Origin: Brevibacillus sedimenti
GTDB lineage: Bacteria; Bacillota; Bacilli; Brevibacillales; Brevibacillaceae
Length of the DNA stretch: 64,000 nucleotides
Direction of reading: 5' to 3'
Assembly (NCBI RefSeq): GCF_020923495.1
Contig: NZ_CP064048.1
Location: 2,001,501-2,065,500, forward strand
A program made the translations under genes and the position numbers. Positions within the stretch are counted from its first letter, which is position 1, and the number at the start of each line of letters is the position of its first letter. This document shows, piece by piece, positions 43,837 through 52,776 of this stretch. The notes under the pieces were generated by a model that did not search any database, was not told the DNA's origin, and saw only the letters and a list, made by a program, of their open reading frames with translations.

Positions 43837-44712
43837 ATGTCGTTGCCTGATTCCACACCGCGTGTTTCTGAAAGCGTGCTCGCCAAACTGCGTGCCGTTT
43901 ATTCGCAGCTCAGCAGCAAAGAACAGCAGGTGGCCCGCTACATCCTGGAGCATGCGAGCGACATTGTCCATTTGTCAATTACCGAGTTGTCCGAGCTGTG
44001 CGAATGCGCTGATGCGACTGTTTTTCGCCTCTGCCGGCGATTGGGCTTTCGCGGATTCCAGGCGTTCAAGATTGCGCTGGCTAGCGAAGTAACCAACCCC
44101 AAGCAGGTGATTTACCAGGAAATCAACCTGGACGATGAAGACGTGCTGTCGATTGCCGGCAACATTTTTGCCGCAAACATGGAGACGCTGCGCGATACGC
44201 TGCACATACTCAACCGCGACGTACTGTCCACTATTATTGACTGGCTGGCGGGTGCCAAACGCATTGAATTCTACGGATCTGGCGGATCGGCTGCCATCGC
44301 CCAGGACGCCTATCACAAGTTCATGCGCACCGGGATTCCCTGTATTCATCACTCCGATGCACACTACCAGGTGATGTCGGCTTCCCTCCTGCGGGAAGGG
44401 GATGTGGCGGTGGGGATTTCCCACTCCGGTTCGAACAAGGACATTTTGAAAGCGCTGCACGTGGCCAAGGACGCGGGAGCGAAAACGATCGGCATCACCA
44501 GTTACGGAAAATCGCCGTTGGTAAAACTGGCGGACTGCTGTCTGTATACAACTTCGCGGGAAACGTTGTTCCGCACGGAAGCGCTCTCCGCCCGCCTGGC
44601 CCAGCTTTTCCTGATCGACCTGTTGTACGTGGCGGTCTCGCTTCGCCGGGAAGCGCAAACGATCGAGAACATCCAGCATATACGGGAAGCCATTTCCTTA
44701 AAACGCCTTTGA
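43837..44712 (+). CDS. RpiR-family transcriptional regulator (SIS domain)
   Basis: A 291-residue regulator. The N-terminal HTH_6 domain shows VARYILEHASDIVHLSITELSELCECADATVFRLCRRLGFRGFQAFKIALA. A SIS sugar-phosphate domain follows from about residue 130 (IEFYGSGGSAAIAQDAYHKF, GISHSGSNKDILKALHVAKDAGA). It probably senses 6-phosphogluconate or a related ester and controls gntKP and gnd. The start is ATG 43837 or TTG 43843; the GGGAGG site is better spaced for the TTG. Confidence 0.88.
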   Translation: MSLPDSTPRVSESVLAKLRAVYSQLSSKEQQVARYILEHASDIVHLSITELSELCECADATVFRLCRRLGFRGFQAFKIALASEVTNPKQVIYQEINLDDEDVLSIAGNIFAANMETLRDTLHILNRDVLSTIIDWLAGAKRIEFYGSGGSAAIAQDAYHKFMRTGIPCIHHSDAHYQVMSASLLREGDVAVGISHSGSNKDILKALHVAKDAGAKTIGITSYGKSPLVKLADCCLYTTSRETLFRTEALSARLAQLFLIDLLYVAVSLRREAQTIENIQHIREAISLKRL

Positions 44713-44772
44713 CCGCGGGCGTTTTTTTTATTGGAAATAATACTGGTTGCGGAGCACATCACGAGCACTTTT

Positions 44773-44852
44773 TGAAATAAATTTTTTTCTCATGTATTAA
44801 CAAAAGAAAAAAATTTCGATATAATCACTTTGACATCTTGAAAGCGGATACA
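44773..44852 (+). promoter_or_regulatory. gntK promoter with two palindromic sites and a cre site
   Basis: TGAAATAAATTTTTTTC (44773-44789) and AGAAAAAAATTTC (44805-44817) are related A/T palindromes. The promoter TTAACA (44797-44802) / TATAAT (44820-44825) has a 17-base spacer, and the second palindrome sits inside the spacer. TTGAAAGCGGATACA (44838-44852) matches the cre consensus fully and lies downstream of the promoter, suited to block elongation. Confidence 0.7.
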
Positions 44853-44871
44853 CATGAAGGGTGAGACGATA

Positions 44872-46428
44872 ATGAACGAGACGTATTTTATCGGACTGGA
44901 CATCGGCACCACCAGCACAAAGGCGATTGTGTTCACACGCTCCGGTTCGATCAAGGGAACGGGGAATGTCGATTATCCCCTGCTCGTTCCGCAGCCTTCT
45001 TGGGCGGAACAGGAGCCGGACGCGATTTTTAACGCGGTCATTCAGGCACTCCGCCAGGCGATTGCCCAGGCCGGGGCAAAACAGTCGGACATCGCCGGCA
45101 TCGGGTTCAGCACGGCCATGCACAGCCTGATCGCCGTAGACGACAGCGGCAATCCGCTGACCAATGTCATCATCTGGGCGGACAACCGCAGTGTGGAGCA
45201 GACGGAGCGCTTGAAACAGGACGGCACCGGTCACCGGATATACCTGGCCACCGGGACGCCGATCCATCCGATGTCTCCGCTGACCAAACTGATCTGGATG
45301 AGGGAGAAGGACCCCGATACGTTCCGCAAGGCGGCCAAGTTTCTCTCGATCAAGGAGTACGTGATTTATCGGCTCTTTGGCCAATACGTGGTCGATTATT
45401 CCATCGCGTCGGCCACGGGGCTGTTCAATCTGAAGCGGCTTGACTGGGACGAGGAGGCGCTGCATGTCGCCGGCATCTCTGCGCAGCAGTTGAGCGAGCC
45501 TGTTCCGACCACACACGTGCTGCGCGGCCTGGACAAGCGCTACGCGGACGAAATCGGCATCGATCCCGATACGCCGTTTGTCGTAGGGGCAAGTGACGGG
45601 GTGCTGGCCAACCTGGGTGTCGGCGCGATCGAGCCGGGTCAGGTGGCGATCACCATCGGCACGAGCGGCGCTGTGCGGACCGTTGTGCCGGAGCCGATTA
45701 CGGATCAGAAGGGACGAACGTTTTGTTACGTCTTGACGGACAAGCACTGGGTAATCGGCGGTCCGACCAACAACGGGGGATTGATGCTGCGCTGGTTCCG
45801 CGATGAGTTTAGCTGGCCCGAAGTGGAAAAGGCCAAGGAATTGGGTGTCGATCCGTACGACGTGATGATTCAGGCGGCCAAGGACGTACCGGCCGGAGCG
45901 GAAGGCCTGCTGTTCCTGCCGTTTTTGTCCGGGGAGCGGGCGCCCTGGTGGAATCCGCAGGCGCGCGGGTCGTTTTTCGGCATCGGCCTGCACCACAAGC
46001 GGCAGCACTTTATCCGCGCCGTGCTGGAAGGGATTTTGTTCAGCGTGTACAGCGTGGGGATTGCCCTTCGCGACTTGGCCGGAGGTGCGCGGGAGATTCG
46101 CGCGTCCGGCGGCTTTGCCCGCTCCAAGGAGTGGCGGCAAATCATGGCGGACATGTTTGGGTATGAGGTATTGATTCCGGGAACCCACGAAAGTTCCAGT
46201 CTGGGGGCGGCCGTGCTGGCGATGCATGCTGTCGGTGCCATCCGCGACCTGTCCGAGGTAAACGATCTGCTGCGCATTGTTCACCGCCACGAGCCGGATC
46301 TGGAGCGCTCCGGCACCTATCTGGAGTTGTTTTACATTTACGAGCGGGTTTATCTCAACCTGCTTGAGGAATACAAGCTCATCGCCGACTTTCAACAACG
46401 GTCGAGAGCATCGCTTAACACTCGATAA
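44872..46428 (+). CDS. gntK: Gluconokinase (FGGY family)
   Basis: A 518-residue sugar kinase. The N-terminal YFIGLDIGTTSTKAIVF binds phosphate; GIGFSTAMHSLIAVD, GASDGVLANLGVGAI, GTSGAVRTVV and PFLSGERAPWWNP follow. The GGFARSKEWRQIMADMFG block is the FGGY C-terminal signature. The gntP permease directly downstream and gnd nearby make gluconate the likely substrate. The ATG at 44872 has AAGGGTGAG eight bases upstream; an in-frame ATG at 44854 lacks a site. Confidence 0.92.
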   Translation: MNETYFIGLDIGTTSTKAIVFTRSGSIKGTGNVDYPLLVPQPSWAEQEPDAIFNAVIQALRQAIAQAGAKQSDIAGIGFSTAMHSLIAVDDSGNPLTNVIIWADNRSVEQTERLKQDGTGHRIYLATGTPIHPMSPLTKLIWMREKDPDTFRKAAKFLSIKEYVIYRLFGQYVVDYSIASATGLFNLKRLDWDEEALHVAGISAQQLSEPVPTTHVLRGLDKRYADEIGIDPDTPFVVGASDGVLANLGVGAIEPGQVAITIGTSGAVRTVVPEPITDQKGRTFCYVLTDKHWVIGGPTNNGGLMLRWFRDEFSWPEVEKAKELGVDPYDVMIQAAKDVPAGAEGLLFLPFLSGERAPWWNPQARGSFFGIGLHHKRQHFIRAVLEGILFSVYSVGIALRDLAGGAREIRASGGFARSKEWRQIMADMFGYEVLIPGTHESSSLGAAVLAMHAVGAIRDLSEVNDLLRIVHRHEPDLERSGTYLELFYIYERVYLNLLEEYKLIADFQQRSRASLNTR

Positions 46429-46440
46429 AAAGGAGGGGTC

Positions 46441-47772
46441 ATGATGCCGTTGGTCATCACCTTGCTGGCTATTCTCATCCTGCTTATTCTGATCACTCGA
46501 TTCAAGGTAAACCCGTTCATTACCCTGTTGATCGTTTCCGGCTTTGTCGGGATCGCTTCGGGGATGCCGCTCGACAAAATCGTCGATTCCATCAAGGAAG
46601 GGATGGGCGGCACGCTTGGATTTATCGCTATCGTACTCGCACTGGGAACCATGCTGGGGAAAATGATGGCGGAGTCCGGCGGTGCAGAGCGGATCGCCCG
46701 TACGCTGATCAACCTGTTTGGCGAAAAGAACGTCCACTGGGCGATGATGTTCGTGGCGTTCATCGTTGGGATTCCTGTTTTCTTCCAGGTAGGCTTTGTG
46801 CTGTTGATTCCGCTGGTCTTCACCATCGCCCGTCAAACGGGCATGTCCCTGCTGAAGATTGGCATCCCGCTGATTGCCGGGCTGTCCATCGTGCACGGGA
46901 TTGTTCCGCCCCATCCGGCGGCGATGGCGGCCGTCGATATTTTTCAAGCGGACGTGGGCAAAACGATTGTGTACTCCATTCTGGTTGGCCTCCCGTCGGC
47001 GATCGTCGCCGGGCCTCTCTACGGAAGCTGGATCAGCAAACGGATCAAGACCAGCATCTCCTCGGAGCTGGCGGCACAGTTGGCGGAACCGAAGCAGGAC
47101 CGCGAACTTCCCGGGTTTGGCATTACCGTCTTTACGATTTTGCTTCCGGTCATCCTGATGCTGGGGGCGACCATCGCAGACGTTACGCTGCCGAAGGAAC
47201 ACGCGGTGCGCGTGTGGGCTGACTTCATCGGCAACCCGATCACGTCCCTGCTGATTGCAACCGTGATCTCGTTCTGGACGCTGGGCTTTGCCCGCGGATT
47301 TAACAAGGATGACATTCTGAAGTTCACCAACGACTGCCTGGCACCGACGGCCACCATTCTGCTGGTGATCGGGGCAGGCGGCGCGTTCAACAAAGTGCTG
47401 CTCAACAGCGGAGTGGGCGATTACATTGCCGATCTGGCCACGGCGTCGGCCATCTCCCCGATCTTCCTCGGATGGCTGATCGCGGCGCTGATCCGCGTTG
47501 CCACCGGTTCGGCGACGGTGTCCATGATGACCGCTGCGGGCATTGTCGCCCCGATTGCGCAGCAAATGCCCGGAGTCAGTCCGGAGCTGCTGGTGCTGGC
47601 TACCGGCGCGGGATCGCTCATCCTGTCTCACGTAAACGATTCCGGTTTCTGGCTGATCAAGGAATACTTCAACATGAGCGTTCAGGATACGTTGAAGTCC
47701 TGGACAGTCATGGAAACCATCCTGTCTGTCACGGCCATCATCCTGATCATGGGCTTGTCCCTGATTATCTGA
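46441..47772 (+). CDS. gntP: Gluconate permease (GntP family)
   Basis: A 443-residue membrane protein with 12-14 hydrophobic segments. GntP motifs are FIALVLALGTMLGKMMAESGGAERIA, HGIVPPHPAAMAA, and VIGAGGAFNKVLLNSGVGDYI, ending with ATGSATVSMMTAAGIVAP and LSHVNDSGFWLIKEYF. It would import gluconate with protons. An AGGAGGGG site lies just before the double ATG. It is co-transcribed with gntK (12-base gap) and followed by a terminator. Confidence 0.93.
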   Translation: MMPLVITLLAILILLILITRFKVNPFITLLIVSGFVGIASGMPLDKIVDSIKEGMGGTLGFIAIVLALGTMLGKMMAESGGAERIARTLINLFGEKNVHWAMMFVAFIVGIPVFFQVGFVLLIPLVFTIARQTGMSLLKIGIPLIAGLSIVHGIVPPHPAAMAAVDIFQADVGKTIVYSILVGLPSAIVAGPLYGSWISKRIKTSISSELAAQLAEPKQDRELPGFGITVFTILLPVILMLGATIADVTLPKEHAVRVWADFIGNPITSLLIATVISFWTLGFARGFNKDDILKFTNDCLAPTATILLVIGAGGAFNKVLLNSGVGDYIADLATASAISPIFLGWLIAALIRVATGSATVSMMTAAGIVAPIAQQMPGVSPELLVLATGAGSLILSHVNDSGFWLIKEYFNMSVQDTLKSWTVMETILSVTAIILIMGLSLII

Positions 47773-47815
47773 GATATCAGGCGGTGCTATTCTGGAAACA
47801 GGAAGCACCGTGCGC

Positions 47816-47848
47816 CATCCCCCACTGCGCGTGGGGGATGTTTTTTTT
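47816..47848 (+). terminator. Terminator of gntKP
   Basis: Perfect CATCCCCCAC/GTGGGGGATG stem, five-base loop, then eight T. Confidence 0.93.
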
Positions 47849-47869
47849 GTGGTCTGTGCATGACGCGGC

Positions 47870-48754
47870 CTACACGTCGGCTGTGGGGGCAAACATCCGG
47901 ATGAATCGGCGGGCTGCCTTGGACAGATGGCGGCCGGTCTGCCAGACGACGGCAGCGGAGGAGGAAATGGAGGTGCCGGTAATCTCCAGACAGTCAAGCG
48001 TATCGCTGGCCTGGGTCTCCCAGGCGGAGCGGGGCACGATCGACGCTGCCACTCCGGCTCTCACCATGCTGACGATCAGCGAGATGTCAGGACATTCACA
48101 GATGACGTGTGGATTTACGCCCAGTCGGGAAAACTCCCGGACCAGCATCTCGTAGATACCCAGCCCCGGCGCGCTGGGCATGATCAGCGGATGATCGGCG
48201 ATGTCCCGCATGTGGATCCGGCCGGTGCCGGCCAGCGGGGAGGAGTCGGGAACGATCAGCACGAACGGCTCCTCGTCCAGCGGGATGGTGGTGCAGCCGG
48301 ACAGCGAATGAGGCAGGCGGACGATGGCGACTTCGATCGTCCGCCGCTCCAGCCACTGGCTCAGCAACTGCGTATCTCCTTTCCACACCTTGTAGATGAT
48401 CAGCGGATACTGCTGCTGAAACCGGCGGATTTGTTCCGGCAGCCCGTAGGAGGAGAGAGCGCTTACGCCGATTGACAGCGTGCCGCGGATGCCGGCCCCG
48501 GTTTCCTGTACCTCTGCGATCGCTTCCTCCATCTGGTGCACGATGTTGAGCGCCTGCCGGTAGAGTGTGACGCCCGCCTCCGTCAGCTCGATTCGTTTTC
48601 CCACACGTTCCACCAGCGCGACGCCCAGTTCTTCTTCCATTTGCTTCAACTGCTGGCTGAGGGGCGGCTGGGCCATGCGCAATCGCTTGGCGGCCCCGGT
48701 AATCTGCCCTTCTTCGGCAATGGCGATAAAATAGCGCAACTGACGAATGTCCAC
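47870..48754 (-). CDS. LysR-family transcriptional regulator
   Basis: A 294-residue regulator. The HTH begins at the start: DIRQLRYFIAIAEEGQITGAAKRLRMAQPPLSQQLKQMEEELGVALVER. The effector domain starts near RGTLSIGVSALSSYGLPEQI. The GTG at 48754 follows ACGGAGG at the right distance; the longer frame would run 39 residues upstream through the divergent promoter. It is divergent from an AzgA-type permease gene and probably controls it. The ligand is unknown. Confidence 0.9.
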   Translation of the reverse strand: MDIRQLRYFIAIAEEGQITGAAKRLRMAQPPLSQQLKQMEEELGVALVERVGKRIELTEAGVTLYRQALNIVHQMEEAIAEVQETGAGIRGTLSIGVSALSSYGLPEQIRRFQQQYPLIIYKVWKGDTQLLSQWLERRTIEVAIVRLPHSLSGCTTIPLDEEPFVLIVPDSSPLAGTGRIHMRDIADHPLIMPSAPGLGIYEMLVREFSRLGVNPHVICECPDISLIVSMVRAGVAASIVPRSAWETQASDTLDCLEITGTSISSSAAVVWQTGRHLSKAARRFIRMFAPTADV

Positions 48755-48776
48755 CGCGCAAGCCTCCGTTTCTTCC

Positions 48777-48822
48777 ATATTGTTTTCATATGGATATGAG
48801 ATTGAATCAATATTTTTCATAT
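48777..48822. promoter_or_regulatory. Two direct repeats between LysR gene and azgA-type gene
   Basis: ATATTGTTTTCATAT (48777-48791) and ATATTTTTCATAT (48810-48822) start 33 bases apart, about three DNA turns. The A+T-rich repeats lie in the divergent intergenic region and are candidate LysR-type binding sites. Confidence 0.45.
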
Positions 48823-48896
48823 CATACGAGCTATGATAGCATATGTCTCGGCAACAAAACATGAGAAGCAAGCGAAAAAAAGAAGGGACATGTAAA

Positions 48897-50195
48897 ATGC
48901 GTACATGGTTGGATCACATCTTTCGTTTGCGTGCTTTTGACACGACCGTCCAACGGGAAATCACGGCCGGATGCATCGGCTTTGTCACAATCGTCTATAT
49001 CGTCGCCGTCAACGCTTCGATCTTGCAGGACGCCGGGATTCCTCTGGAAGCCGGTATCCTGGCGACGGTGCTGACTGCGTTTGCCGGTTCGCTGCTGATG
49101 GCGTTCTGGGCCAACGCACCGATGATTCTGGTGCCGGGAATGGGCATCAACGCGCTGTTTACCTATACGCTGTGCCAGACGATGGGACTGCCCTGGCAGC
49201 AGGCGCTGGCCGCCGTCTTCCTCGCCGGGCTCCTGTTTTCCATCATCGCTTTCACACGGGCGGCGACTCTGCTGTCGGAGGCGATCCCCGTCTCTCTCAA
49301 AGAGGCGATCACGGTGGGGATCGGCTTGTTTCTCACCTTTATCGGGCTGCAGAAAGGGGGCTTGATCGTCACCAATCCCTCCACGTTTGTCGCCTTGGGC
49401 AATTTGGCCAGCCCGCAGGTGATCGTCACGCTGGCGACACTTGTCCTGACGCTGGTTTTGTTCATCCGAAACGTGCCGGGAAACTTTCTGATCGGGATTG
49501 CTGCCGGGACGGTGATGGGGATGCTGGCGGGGTTGGTACAGCCGGAAACAGGCGGACTGGCCTCCTTGTCGCTGCACGAATACGGCCGGGTGTTCGCCGG
49601 CTTGTCCTTCTCCGGGGTGTGGACGCTGACGTTCTGGGCCGCTGTGTTTTCGATGGCGATGGTGATCGTCTTTGAAAATATCGGCCTGCTGCACGGCCAT
49701 ACCGGCATGCTGGGCCAGCCGCAGAAGTTTCAACGCTCCCTGCAGGCGACTGCCGTGTCCACCGCCCTGAGCGGCATGCTGGGCACCAGCCCCACGGTGG
49801 CTTCGGTGGAATCGGCCGCCAGTATTGCCGCCGGAGGGAGAACCGGCCTTACCTCGCTGGTCACCGGCGTGCTCTTCCTGCTGACGCTGGTGTTCCTGCC
49901 GCTGGTCAAGCTGATTCCCGACAGCGCGATTGCGCCGGTGTTGATCATCATCGGCGGGCTGATGCTGCAACACGTGCAGAACATCAACCTGCGTGATTTC
50001 ACGGAAGGTTTTCCATCCTTCCTGATCATCGCCCTGATTCCGCTGTCCTACAGCATCGTGGACGGGATCGCCTTTGGCTTCGTCGCCTATCCGCTGCTGA
50101 AGCTCGCCCTTGGCAAACGCCGGGAGGTGCCGGCGCTGCTCTACGTGATCGCTGGGCTGTTCCTGCTGAACATGGTGCTGCCCTTTGTAGCGTAG
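48897..50195 (+). CDS. NCS2-type purine permease, AzgA/PbuG-like
   Basis: A 432-residue transporter with about 12-14 membrane segments. AzgA family features are REITAGCIGFVTIVYIVAVNASIL, ANAPMILVPGMGINALFTYTL and GLFLTFIGLQKGGLIV, followed by GTSPTVASVESAASIAAGGRTGLTSLVTGVLF. Members take up hypoxanthine, guanine or adenine. The start at 48897 follows AGAAGGGA; the upstream frame extension lies in the promoter region. No purine riboswitch was recognised in front of it, so the divergent LysR regulator may control it. Confidence 0.87.
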   Translation: MRTWLDHIFRLRAFDTTVQREITAGCIGFVTIVYIVAVNASILQDAGIPLEAGILATVLTAFAGSLLMAFWANAPMILVPGMGINALFTYTLCQTMGLPWQQALAAVFLAGLLFSIIAFTRAATLLSEAIPVSLKEAITVGIGLFLTFIGLQKGGLIVTNPSTFVALGNLASPQVIVTLATLVLTLVLFIRNVPGNFLIGIAAGTVMGMLAGLVQPETGGLASLSLHEYGRVFAGLSFSGVWTLTFWAAVFSMAMVIVFENIGLLHGHTGMLGQPQKFQRSLQATAVSTALSGMLGTSPTVASVESAASIAAGGRTGLTSLVTGVLFLLTLVFLPLVKLIPDSAIAPVLIIIGGLMLQHVQNINLRDFTEGFPSFLIIALIPLSYSIVDGIAFGFVAYPLLKLALGKRREVPALLYVIAGLFLLNMVLPFVA

Positions 50196-50397
50196 TGCAA
50201 TCCGCCAGCCGCGGCGAATCGTGTGACAGGCCAATCCGCACGTCTCTTTTCGTCGACAGCCGTCTTTCGCCAGCTGTGCGCGGGGCGGCTGTTCGTCGTG
50301 ACAACCTGCTTTTGCCGTGTTCGGCAATTTCCATGCTCCTCTTGCCAGGCGGGCGCATATCTTGTAGGTGAATCACGACAAAGGAGACCAGATCGAG

Positions 50398-50886
50398 ATG
50401 AGCGGATACTGGTATGGACCTTTTCAGTACACTTCTTACTTGCCCGTGCGGCTCGCCGCGCTGGAGGGGTACGATGAGCGGATGAAGGTCGTCCTCCGGA
50501 TGTTGCAGGAAGGCATTGCGGGAGAGCGGCGGGATGAGCTGTTATACGACTTTCTGATCGAGCAAGCACCGACCGAGCAGGAAAAACAGGTGATTGCCGG
50601 CATCCGCGATGACGAGCGGAGACACCGCCGGCTGTTTCTCCAGATCTACGGCCAGTTGACCGGACAGCGTCCTGCGGCACACTATGAGATCGAGGCGCTG
50701 CAGCCTCCGGTGAGCTATCTGGACGGGATTGAGCAGGCCCTGTTTGGCGAATTGAAAACGTTCGAACGTTACCGCACGATCTATAAATACATGCTGCTGC
50801 AGTATCGGGATACCGTGTTTGAAATCATGACCGATGAGCTGAAGCATGCCAGCTATTACAACTGGCTGTACGCCAGAAACAGGTGA
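50398..50886 (+). CDS. Ferritin-like di-iron domain protein
   Basis: A 162-residue, mostly helical protein. Putative iron ligands are spread over four helices: EGIAGERRDELL (Glu), DDERRHRRLF (ExxH), EQALFGELKTFERY (Glu), and TDELKHASYYNWL (ExxH). This is the spacing of ferritin-like/rubrerythrin-type carboxylate bridges. The C-terminus YYNWLYARNR resembles small proteins seen in spore-forming Bacillota. ATG 50398 follows AAGGAG at 12 bases; a GTG at 50368 is less likely. The biological role is unknown. Confidence 0.78.
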   Translation: MSGYWYGPFQYTSYLPVRLAALEGYDERMKVVLRMLQEGIAGERRDELLYDFLIEQAPTEQEKQVIAGIRDDERRHRRLFLQIYGQLTGQRPAAHYEIEALQPPVSYLDGIEQALFGELKTFERYRTIYKYMLLQYRDTVFEIMTDELKHASYYNWLYARNR

Positions 50887-50952
50887 CACAGCCGATGGCC
50901 GCCTCTGTTGGTTGGGAGCGGCTGACAATCCATACTGATGCGAAATAGCAAG

Positions 50953-50983
50953 CAAAACCGCCCGAAAACGGAGCGGTTTTTTT
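50953..50983 (+). terminator. Terminator after the ferritin-like gene
   Basis: AAAACCGC pairs with GCGGTTTT, with a CGAAAACG-type loop and a T run following. Confidence 0.87.
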
Positions 50984-51121
50984 GCTTCCGGTGATGGCAC
51001 GACGTACTCGCCGCACAGCAAGACCGGTTTTTCCGAATAGCATCGGTCAAAGTGCGTCTGCCCATCGTGCATATTCGACTGTTGTAGGGCCCAGCAGCAT
51101 GTAGTACAATACCCATGAATA

Positions 51122-51136
51122 TGATAACAATTATCA
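51122..51136 (+). promoter_or_regulatory. Fur box upstream of the FhuF-like gene
   Basis: TGATAACAATTATCA matches the 7-1-7 Fur consensus TGATAATnATTATCA with one mismatch. A second partial half (CTATCAATTA) follows. A possible -10 TACAAT lies at 51105-51110, so iron-bound Fur could cover the start of transcription. Confidence 0.78.
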
Positions 51137-51183
51137 CTATCAATTATTGAACAGAAAATATGCCTGAACCGGAGATGATGAGC

Positions 51184-51993
51184 ATGCAGCAAAGTGACTG
51201 TGACAAACTGGAACGGCACTTTTTTGTCAGCAGACGCGAGATGGACAATGCTGTCTGGTCCGGCCCCGCGTCCGAACTGTTGGAAACAGCACAAATGTCC
51301 AGCCTGATCAGTGTGTACGCCCGACTGCTCAAAGCAGCGGATCTGGCTCCTGCCGCCACCTTTTTCAGCGGGTGGCTGAGCGGACCGGCCCTGGCCGTCC
51401 AGTACGCGATGTCCGTCTGGAACAAGACGTTTGACCTGTCGCTGAACAACCTTAGCGTGCAGTTGTACAACCAGGACGGCTATTACCGGTTCTCGTTCAT
51501 GCTCAACCGCTGGGCGGAGGAGGACGGGCCGGCCGATGAGGCAGCGAGAACAGAGTGGCGCAGCAGTGTGCTTCAAGATGTGTATGGAAACACGCTCAGG
51601 CCGCTTTTGGAGGCTGTTGCTGCTGCATCCGGGGTGCATGTCGGCCAATTATGGGGACAGCTTCCGGCCCGATATCATTACGAACGGAACGAATGGCTCA
51701 AGGCGGCGGAGCATGAGCTGTTGCGCCGCCGGATCGCTGACGACTTCCGTTTTTTGACCGAGCAGCTTGACCCGCAGGTGTTCGGCCAAGCGAAAAATCT
51801 GTTGGGGGTGAAGCTGCGGCTGATCGAAGACCTGTGCGATTCCGAGCGGCACGTCAGCATAAAAAGCGCCTGCTGTCTCTACTACCGCACGGAGGGTGGC
51901 CGTTACTGCTACACCTGTCCGCGTCTGAAAGAAGCAAAGCGGGCGGAGATGAGAGCCAGCATGAGAGCGGAGGCGGCTCAGACGAAGGCCTAA
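51184..51993 (+). CDS. FhuF-like siderophore-iron reductase
   Basis: A 269-residue protein. The C-terminal Cys pattern CC-x10-C-x2-C (Cys230, 231, 242, 245) matches the unusual [2Fe-2S] site of FhuF-type ferric-siderophore reductases. The N-terminal domain includes LISVYARLLKAADLAPAATFFSGWLSGPALAVQYAMSVWNK. A Fur box precedes it, as expected for iron acquisition. The ATG at 51184 has a GGAG site ten bases away; a frame from 51160 is longer. It stands alone without transporter genes nearby. Confidence 0.83.
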   Translation: MQQSDCDKLERHFFVSRREMDNAVWSGPASELLETAQMSSLISVYARLLKAADLAPAATFFSGWLSGPALAVQYAMSVWNKTFDLSLNNLSVQLYNQDGYYRFSFMLNRWAEEDGPADEAARTEWRSSVLQDVYGNTLRPLLEAVAAASGVHVGQLWGQLPARYHYERNEWLKAAEHELLRRRIADDFRFLTEQLDPQVFGQAKNLLGVKLRLIEDLCDSERHVSIKSACCLYYRTEGGRYCYTCPRLKEAKRAEMRASMRAEAAQTKA

Positions 51994-52157
51994 CGCCATT
52001 GACAGACGGCTGTCATCCGCGAAAGAGTCGCCACTGCATCGGCCGTCTTTTCCTTGCGGGTGCAAAACGGGTATTTTTTCCTGAAACGATGCGCTGCGGA
52101 CGCCGTCTAACCTTATAAAGAAAATGTAAACAGCCCACCATGAATCGAGGGGATACC

Positions 52158-52568
52158 ATGCGCGCGTTGCTTGTGCTCTGCCTGCTGGTCGGGCTGCTCC
52201 TTGGCTGCACGGCGTCGAAAGAGAAGCCGAACGACCAGGCCCAACCCGGCAGGGAGCCCATTACGGCACCATCGGATCAACCGCCCGCCACGGCTCCGTC
52301 CGACCAGCCAAACGATGCCGTTCCTGCACAGCCGGATGACGGACAAACACAATACGAAAATGACCGGTTTCAAGGCGTAACGGTGAAAACGACAAACGAA
52401 CATACGTATGAAGTAAAAGGAAAAGCGCGTGTATTTGAGGGCGTCGTTCACTACGTCGTCGAGGACGGTCACAATGAACTGGCGGCGGGGGTGACTCAGG
52501 CGTCCGCCGGGGCGCCGGAGTGGGGAGAGTTTCACTTTACGCTTTCCGTGAAGAAGGAGAATCCCTGA
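52158..52568 (+). CDS. Gmad2-domain lipoprotein (spore germination/sporulation type)
   Basis: A 136-residue lipoprotein. The signal peptide ends in the lipobox LLLGC with Cys17. A Pro- and Asp-rich linker (about 20-75) follows. The C-terminal domain (VTVKTTNEHTYEVKGKARVFEGVVHYVVEDGHNELAAGVTQASAGAPEWGEFHF) matches the Gmad2 immunoglobulin-like fold, often joined to GerM domains. Here no GerM domain is present. It is probably anchored outside the membrane. The ATG at 52158 follows GAGGGGA. Confidence 0.83.
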   Translation: MRALLVLCLLVGLLLGCTASKEKPNDQAQPGREPITAPSDQPPATAPSDQPNDAVPAQPDDGQTQYENDRFQGVTVKTTNEHTYEVKGKARVFEGVVHYVVEDGHNELAAGVTQASAGAPEWGEFHFTLSVKKENP

Positions 52569-52723
52569 TGTCTATGTGGCAGATGACACGTGCGCACCGC
52601 ACGGGTCTCAGTGTGCAGACCAAGTGGCCGGTTTCGAGGAGAACACGTTTCCGTCATCCTCGTGTCAGCAGGTCGATGCAAAGCCCCGTTCACAGCGATA
52701 CGGGCCTTTCGGATGCCAGAAAC

Positions 52724-52756
52724 GTCACCCCCACCGGGAAGCTCCGGTGTGGGTGA
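52724..52756 (-). terminator. Hairpin between lipoprotein gene and tandem-domain gene
   Basis: GTCACCCCCACCGG / CCGGTGTGGGTGAC pair at 13 of 14 positions. It lies 20 bases beyond the stop of the minus-strand gene; the T run is weak (GTTTC). Confidence 0.6.
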
Positions 52757-52776
52757 CTGTGTTAGCGGACAGCCGC

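Noticed and set aside
44797-47997. Minus-strand open reading frame of 1066 codons opposite gntK and gntP
   Set aside because: Antisense shadow of two clear genes; low-complexity Arg/Gln/His composition and no motifs.
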